From the NCBI GenBank assembly GCA_038528965.1, contig JBCBEC010000011.1:100378-164377 (forward strand): a stretch of DNA of 64,000 bases, in the 5' to 3' direction. The DNA comes from Lewinella sp038528965. Lineage in GTDB: Bacteria; Bacteroidota; Bacteroidia; Chitinophagales; Saprospiraceae. The notes under the pieces were generated by a model. The model had not been told where the DNA came from, did no database searches, and saw nothing but the letters and a program-made list of their open reading frames with translations. Below, in pieces: positions 59,596 through 64,000 of the stretch. Every line of letters starts with the position of its first letter. Within the stretch, counting starts at the first letter, position 1. Position numbers and translations under genes: made by a program.

Positions 59596-60591
59596 TTATT
59601 TCACAATCTTCCGCACTGCTTGTCCTTCAGCTGTCGTTACTTCCAACCAATAAGTACCAGCGGGTAGACGAGCCACATCTACTTGCGTTTGTCCCTGGAA
59701 CATACCATTAATTAGGTTCCGTCCTGCACTGTCACGCAGACTATACTGTGCTTCGCCTTGCTCAGGAAGTTGAATGGTGAGTAAATCCTTCACCGGGTTA
59801 GGGTAAACGCTGGCAGCAATAGTATTCAACTCATTGGTGCTAACAACCGGGTTGTTATCTGCCGGATCGCTAGCCGCAGCTTGAATGACATCTCTAGTAT
59901 CAGCAGTCTGCAGGATAGCTACTGTAAATAGTCGATCCAAATCCCACGCCATATCTGGTGTGATAGCAGCATCAATGATAACGGACTCACCAGCGGTAGC
60001 AGGTACAGCAACATCTGTTCCAGTTGCGGCATCGTCGAAGGTCCGGCGGAATACGTCATAGTGCTCGTCTTCGCCGTTTGGCGCATCATAGAATACTACA
60101 TCCTCAGCGGCACCAAGGAATAACTTTGCCGTTCCCAGGCTGTTGTCAGCTACTGCGGTGATGGCCACTTGTACAATCATTTCTCCCGCCGGCTTATATT
60201 GCTGGATACTGATGCTCACCGGACTTGTCTTTTCCTGGTGGGGTTCAAAAATGGCCGCACTACCGTAATTAGTGCTAGCAGGAATGCTTGCGCCTTGGAT
60301 GACCAAACGTGGTGTACTACCGTAAACACCGTAGTAAGTAGTCCGAGCATCATTTTCTGATGAATTCACCTGATGCAGCTCACAGTTTGGATAAGGTGCA
60401 CTCGGGTGATAAGAGATGTGCAGTACATCTTCTTGTGAATTCAAGTTGGTATAAAAACCAGGGTTGCGGCTAGAGCAAATACCACAACGAGAGTTAGTGA
60501 AGTGCTCCACAATAATGGTGCGTGGCACCTCTTGGCCTTGCAGTTGAAAGGCCATACTAATAGTAAAAAACAGGAGTATAAAGTTCTTCAT
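59596..60591 (-). CDS. Omp28-like secreted protein with T9SS sorting domain
   Basis: 331 residues. Signal peptide (1-19, 'QLQGQ'). A thioredoxin-like start, 'TIIVEHFTNSRCGICSSRNPGFYTNL' with a C-x2-C pair (Cys36, Cys39), is the mark of Omp28-related proteins, first seen as outer-membrane antigens in this phylum. A central beta domain contains 'AKLFLGAAEDVVFYDAPNGEDEHYDVFRRTF'. The end 'AASVYPNPVKDLLTIQLP...LRDSAGRNLI...PAGTYWLEVTTAEGQAVRKIVK' is a type A sorting domain. Probably a surface or secreted redox-capable protein. Confidence 0.88.
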   Translation of the reverse strand: MKNFILLFFTISMAFQLQGQEVPRTIIVEHFTNSRCGICSSRNPGFYTNLNSQEDVLHISYHPSAPYPNCELHQVNSSENDARTTYYGVYGSTPRLVIQGASIPASTNYGSAAIFEPHQEKTSPVSISIQQYKPAGEMIVQVAITAVADNSLGTAKLFLGAAEDVVFYDAPNGEDEHYDVFRRTFDDAATGTDVAVPATAGESVIIDAAITPDMAWDLDRLFTVAILQTADTRDVIQAAASDPADNNPVVSTNELNTIAASVYPNPVKDLLTIQLPEQGEAQYSLRDSAGRNLINGMFQGQTQVDVARLPAGTYWLEVTTAEGQAVRKIVK

Positions 60592-60699
60592 AATGATCTT
60601 TTGAAGTGTAAAAGCTAATGTGCGAAATTAACGACCCCGCTCCAGACTTCGTGAGAAACCGCCAAAAACTGTCTGCATTCTTACGCTTGGCCAACTATT

Positions 60700-60923
60700 C
60701 AATCAAAGTGAAAGTAGTAGTTAAAGTAAAAGTAGGGCGAAGCCATTAGCGATAGCGTAGGAACTCGCATTAGCAATCGAACCACCAAAGTCACCACAGA
60801 ACACCCAGATATTTTGCACCATATCAGCAAACCCCGTTCCCGAGTGTCTTCCAACACGAAGAACTACCAGGACCAATACAACTAATTCAACTAACTAAGG
60901 CCGACATCGGAGGCCGAACTAAT
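60700..60923. repeat. Dispersed non-coding repeat, copy B1 (first of tandem pair)
   Basis: 224 nt beginning CAATCAAAGTGAAAGTAGTA and ending just after AAGGCCGACATCGGAGGCCG-AACTAAT. The middle segment with TCACCACAGAACACCCAGAT and CACCATATCAGCAAACCCCG is nearly identical to copy B2, with only a few substitutions. Confidence 0.8.
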
Positions 60924-61135
60924 CAATCAAAGTGAAAGTAGCAGTTAAAGTAAAAGTACAGCAGATTGCTTAGCAATAGCGACGGAACCCGCACTAACAA
61001 ACGAACCACCAAAGTCACCAGAGAACACCCAGATATTTTGCACCATATCAGCAGACCCCGTTCCTGAGTGTCTTCCAACACGAGGAACTACAAGGAGGAC
61101 CAATTCAACTAAATCTACTAATTCAACCCAATCCA
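60924..61135. repeat. Dispersed non-coding repeat, copy B2 (second of tandem pair)
   Basis: It starts with the same CAATCAAAGTGAAAGTAGCA 224 nt after copy B1. The segment around TCACCAGAGAACACCCAGAT follows in register. The copy fades into CAATTCAACTAA-like short units before the AAGGCCGAC landmark. It shares ends with copy A at 47.4 kb. Confidence 0.8.
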
Positions 61136-61149
61136 CCAATTCAACTAAT

Positions 61150-61157
61150 TACCTTTG
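61150..61157 (+). promoter_or_regulatory. -7 promoter box of the hydroxyacyl-CoA dehydrogenase gene
   Basis: TACCTTTG fits TAnnTTTG fully. It overlaps a TTG at 61155 that could be mistaken for the start codon and so supports the ATG at 61179. No clear TTG lies at the -33 distance, where the repeat sequence ends. Confidence 0.5.
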
Positions 61158-61178
61158 CAGCCTGACCAAAAAAGACCA

Positions 61179-62339
61179 ATGATGATGAAAGTAGGCGTTG
61201 TGGGCAGCGGAGCTATGGGCAGCGGTATTGCACAGATTGCCGCCACTGCCGGCCACGAAGTACTCATTTATGATAATAACCCAGATGCCCTCTCTCGGTC
61301 TAAGGCCAAATTGGCGAAGATCATGGCCCGTTTGGTAGAGAAAGGTCGATTGAGTGATTCAGCAGCGACCGACATTCAGTCTCGTATTACCTATATCGAT
61401 TCCATTTACAATTTCCGCGATACGGGCTTGGTTATTGAGGCCATTGTAGAGCGTCTGGATATCAAAAAGGCAGTCTTTGAACAGCTGGAAGATGTGTTAG
61501 GAGACGATGCTATTCTCGCTACCAATACCTCGTCCTTAGCAGTAGCGGCTATTGCTTCTGCGTGCCAGCGTCCGGAGCGTGTCCTGGGGCTGCATTTCTT
61601 TAATCCAGCACCCCTGATGGCACTGGTTGAAGTAGTTCCGGCAGTACAAACTGATCAGTCCATTTTGGAGCGGTGTTTTCAGCTCATGAAAGACTGGAAT
61701 AAAGTACCCGTCATTGCTAAGGATACACCTGGCTTTATCGTCAACCGGGTAGCGCGCCCGTTCTACGGAGAGGCCCTGCGCATTTTGGAAGAGGGCTTGG
61801 CCGATACGGCCACCATCGATTGGATTATGACCGAGATGGGAGGCTTCCGGATGGGACCATTTACCTTGATGGACTACATTGGTCATGACGTCAACTACAA
61901 AGTTACCGAGACCGTCTTTGCGGCCTTTTATTATGATCCCCGCTATAAACCCAGCTTTGCCCAGCAGCGGCTGGTAGATGCGGGTTATCTGGGTAGAAAA
62001 TCAGGTAGAGGTTTTTATAATTACAGCGAGGGAGCAGAGCGCCCAGCACCACAAGAGGGTCATCCTCAGGCTCAACAGTTACTACACCGGATTCTAATAA
62101 TGCTGATCAACGAAGCTGCAGATGCCCTCTATTACAAGGTAGCCAGCCGGGATGACATTGATTTAGCCATGACCAAAGGTGTGAATTATCCGAAGGGACT
62201 CCTTGCTTGGGCGGATGAATTAAGTCTGCCTTACGTAGTGGAGCAGTTAGATGCCTTTCACCACGAGTATTTGGAAGACCGCTACCGTTGTAGCCCTTTG
62301 TTGAGGAAGATGGCTCGGGATGGTGCTACTTTTTACTAG
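61179..62339 (+). CDS. 3-hydroxyacyl-CoA dehydrogenase (3-hydroxybutyryl/3-hydroxyadipyl type)
   Basis: 386 residues from ATG 61179 (two more ATGs follow in frame). NAD-binding Rossmann start 'VGVVGSGAMGSGIAQIAATAGHEVLIYD', catalytic region 'ATNTSSLAVAAIA...VLGLHFFNPAPLMALVEVVP' with the conserved His, and 'DTPGFIVNRVARPFYGEALRILEEG'. A second C-terminal domain repeat (~300-386) is present, as in PaaH/PaaC-type enzymes; FadB-like hydratase parts are absent. It oxidises 3-hydroxyacyl-CoA, possibly 3-hydroxyadipyl-CoA in phenylacetate breakdown together with paaD, but 3-hydroxybutyryl-CoA is as likely. Confidence 0.92.
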   Translation: MMMKVGVVGSGAMGSGIAQIAATAGHEVLIYDNNPDALSRSKAKLAKIMARLVEKGRLSDSAATDIQSRITYIDSIYNFRDTGLVIEAIVERLDIKKAVFEQLEDVLGDDAILATNTSSLAVAAIASACQRPERVLGLHFFNPAPLMALVEVVPAVQTDQSILERCFQLMKDWNKVPVIAKDTPGFIVNRVARPFYGEALRILEEGLADTATIDWIMTEMGGFRMGPFTLMDYIGHDVNYKVTETVFAAFYYDPRYKPSFAQQRLVDAGYLGRKSGRGFYNYSEGAERPAPQEGHPQAQQLLHRILIMLINEAADALYYKVASRDDIDLAMTKGVNYPKGLLAWADELSLPYVVEQLDAFHHEYLEDRYRCSPLLRKMARDGATFY

Positions 62340-62417
62340 CTTGCTGGTATTCGCGCTAGATAATAGAGAAGATTGCTAGTGCTCAATTAGCTCACTTGTT
62401 GACCTTATACCTTTGAC

Positions 62418-63497
62418 ATGGATAAGCATATTCGCGCCCTCTCTCTTACCGTGTTTTTATTTTGCTTCCACCAAGTTGTTACAACAGCTCAAGTCACCAG
62501 GGCAGAACGACCGGTTGAAAATTTCATGGCTTTGTGGTCTACTTTTTCCGACCACTACGCCAATTTTGAGCTGAAGCAGGTAGACTGGGACCAGGTTTAT
62601 GAGCAATACCGCCCCCTAGTCAATGACAGCATGAGCAATCGGGCGCTGTTTGAAACCATGTGCTCCATGTTGCAGCTACTAAATGATGGGCACGTGACGC
62701 TCACTGCTGATCGGAGCTTGGACGAAATAGAGTGTGGCCCACCTTACAATTTTAAGTTAGATGAAGCTTTCCCCACGGCAGAAGATTGGGAAGCATTTGA
62801 GGATGTAATCGATACTACCCTGCGCCAAGCTGGTTTTTCAACAGTTATGCGTGCTTACGTCAATCGGGCCACCAATTTCCAATTTCGTGTTTCAGAGCGC
62901 TTCGGCTATTTGCGACTGGACGAAATGACGGAGGCTTACACCTTAGGACGCTTTAACCAAGCACTCAACAGGGCCATGTTTCGGTTTAAGTCACTCGAGG
63001 GGCTGATCATTGATCTTCGCTTCAACGGGGGAGGAAGTGATGAAATAGCTTACCGTCTGGCTAGTCGATTAATGGCGCAAGAGGACACCCTGGGGCACTA
63101 TGTTCGAACACGCATTGAAGGGACTGACCAATACACAGGTCAAGAATATTACGAGATCATGGCACGCGGCCGGGATCGCTTTACCGGACCTATCGTAATT
63201 CTTACCAGTGATTTTACGGCCAGTGCGGCTGAGGTCTTTGTACTATTGATGAAGGACCTACCAAGAGTGAGTCAGGTGGGCGATACCACCGAAGGCATAT
63301 TTTCCGATATGTTCGAATTTCGCTTGCCCAATCGCTGGGAGGTTTCCCTATCCCACCAGCAATTTTTTTCTCGCGATGGCATTAATTACGAAGGATTAGG
63401 TTTAACACCGGACGTAATGGTTATAAATACGCCAGCAGACTTAAAATCGGGTGTAGACCCTGTTATTATTGCAGCGCTCGCCAGGCTGGACGATTAG
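62418..63497 (+). CDS. S41 family peptidase (C-terminal processing protease-like)
   Basis: 359 residues with a signal peptide (1-25, 'VVTTAQ'). An N-terminal helical part (~30-95, 'MALWSTFSDHYANFELKQVDWDQVYEQYRPLV...LLQLLNDGHVTLTAD') is as in tricorn-core S41 proteases. The catalytic Ser is in 'VILTSDFTASAAEVFVLLMKDL' with an N-less variant of the usual N/S-x-x-T-A-S-A-A-E motif, and 'GLIIDLRFNGGGSDEIAYRLASRL' precedes it. No PDZ domain is evident. An export signal places it in the periplasm or outside. A TACCTTTG box ends 2 nt before the ATG, so the mRNA may be leaderless. Confidence 0.9.
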   Translation: MDKHIRALSLTVFLFCFHQVVTTAQVTRAERPVENFMALWSTFSDHYANFELKQVDWDQVYEQYRPLVNDSMSNRALFETMCSMLQLLNDGHVTLTADRSLDEIECGPPYNFKLDEAFPTAEDWEAFEDVIDTTLRQAGFSTVMRAYVNRATNFQFRVSERFGYLRLDEMTEAYTLGRFNQALNRAMFRFKSLEGLIIDLRFNGGGSDEIAYRLASRLMAQEDTLGHYVRTRIEGTDQYTGQEYYEIMARGRDRFTGPIVILTSDFTASAAEVFVLLMKDLPRVSQVGDTTEGIFSDMFEFRLPNRWEVSLSHQQFFSRDGINYEGLGLTPDVMVINTPADLKSGVDPVIIAALARLDD

Positions 63498-63542
63498 TAC
63501 TTACTGGCGGCCTATCTTTACTTGAATCTTACCACTTAAAGC

Positions 63543-64000
63543 ATGTATAAATATCTACCACTCTTACTATTCGCATGCCTCACCGAAAGCATTGCAGCAC
63601 AGTCTATTACTTGGGAATACCTGGCTCCGATGCCGGAAAAAGTCACCAACAATGCGGTAACCAGTGTAACCATCGGGGATGAGACTTATCTGTATTCCTT
63701 TGCTGGTATCGATACTACGCTGGATTGCAATGGCGATCACCTGCGTTCTTATCGTTATACTTTGAGTACGAATAGCTGGGATACGATACCGGATTTGCCA
63801 GATCCCAACGGAGGGAAAATTGCCGCCTCGGCTAATGTTATTGATGACAAAATCTACATCGTGGGTGGTTATCATTTGGCACCTAATTGTAGCGAGACCT
63901 CCGCGAATCGCATCCACATTTTTGATCCTCTGACGAATGCCTATCTAGATGATGGTCGGAACCTTTCGGTTCCTATTGATGATCAGGTACAAGTGGTTTG
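63543..64000 (+). CDS. Kelch-type secreted protein (3' end outside window)
   Basis: The frame from ATG 63543 is open to the last base. A signal peptide (1-20, 'ESIAAQ') precedes kelch-like repeats: 'WEYLAPMPEKVTNNAVTSVTIGDETYLYSFAGID', 'RYTLSTNSWDTIPDLPDPNGGKIAASANVIDDKIYIVGGY' and 'IHIFDPLTNAYLDDGRNLSVPIDD', each with the GG/Y/W pattern of a blade. The missing end probably carries more blades and a sorting domain, as usual in this phylum. A TATCTTTA box at 63513-63520 may be its promoter. Confidence 0.8.
   Translation, partial: MYKYLPLLLFACLTESIAAQSITWEYLAPMPEKVTNNAVTSVTIGDETYLYSFAGIDTTLDCNGDHLRSYRYTLSTNSWDTIPDLPDPNGGKIAASANVIDDKIYIVGGYHLAPNCSETSANRIHIFDPLTNAYLDDGRNLSVPIDDQVQVV

Larger units (their letters stand above)
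60592..61178. other. Intergenic region occupied by a tandem repeat
   Basis: Almost the whole stretch from 60700 to about 61135 is the duplicated element described under repeats. A TACCTTTG promoter box at 61150-61157 lies just past it, 22 nt before the dehydrogenase ATG. A minus-strand frame (60945-61139) is contained within the repeat and is not called as a gene. Confidence 0.55.

Noticed and set aside
1..64000. tRNA, rRNA, phage or conjugative genes
   Set aside because: None seen by reading for cloverleaf arms, conserved rRNA motifs, or integrase, capsid and transfer protein signatures; short RNAs could be missed by eye.

Overview
The window looks like a chromosomal segment of a Bacteroidota bacterium, most likely a Saprospiria/Lewinella-type marine heterotroph (inference). 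The evidence is the many secreted proteins with C-terminal sorting domains of the type IX secretion system (type A, plus one type B 'gliding motility-associated' domain), candidate promoters of the Bacteroidota form TTG-N19/20-TAnnTTTG, rare Shine-Dalgarno sequences, Omp28-like and collagen/S74 surface proteins, and a biotin operon containing a ketoacyl synthase. I saw no tRNA, rRNA, CRISPR array or intact insertion sequence.

Layout. 1-5.5 kb: end of a secreted propeller-like protein, a sugar isomerase-like lipoprotein, queA, a DinB-like protein and a VOC protein. 5.5-12.6 kb: a large collagen-like/S74 surface protein with a small sorting-domain partner, an isolated paaD, an esterase and a secreted protein. 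12.9-20.4 kb: a PQQ-propeller protein, an OMP remnant, a WD40 protein, pcm, a phosphosugar mutase, a possible small RNA and a DUF1015 protein. 20.5-30.5 kb: a 1215-residue phosphoesterase/kinase-like/beta-barrel surface protein, a thiolase, an M23 peptidase, a universal stress protein and two sorting-domain proteins.

30.6-35.4 kb is the accessory island and the most interesting part. A TIR-domain gene overlaps by 4 nt a 1335-codon gene that fuses a ParA/MinD-like ATPase, DUF4062, a STAND/NB-ARC-type NTPase and TPR-like repeats. Just upstream lies a truncated 56-codon DUF4062 start. That stub and the 3' end of the large gene have host-like GC-rich codons, while everything between is conspicuously AT-rich. 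This suggests a resident STAND gene whose sensor/effector part was replaced by a foreign module. The architecture looks like a conflict or antiphage system I cannot match to a named one.

35.7-48.8 kb: a lipase-like lipoprotein, the biotin operon bioF-bioD-bioA-KAS-bioB, a vanadium haloperoxidase-like lipoprotein, an SRPBCC protein, a Crp-type regulator, an MFS transporter and an HD hydrolase. 49-64 kb: phoH, aroA, a DoxX protein, a membrane AraC regulator, two related OmpA proteins flanking a glutaryl-CoA dehydrogenase-like gene and folB, a DUF4197 lipoprotein, an Omp28-like protein, a 3-hydroxyacyl-CoA dehydrogenase, an S41 protease and the start of a kelch-type protein. Non-coding repeat elements sit at about 47.4 kb and, as a 224-bp tandem duplication, at 60.7-61.1 kb. 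A possible decayed IS5-type transposase lies at 56.7-56.9 kb.

Ties between genes: paaD, the thiolase, the glutaryl-CoA dehydrogenase-like gene and the hydroxyacyl-CoA dehydrogenase could all serve aromatic/acyl-CoA breakdown but are scattered rather than in one operon.
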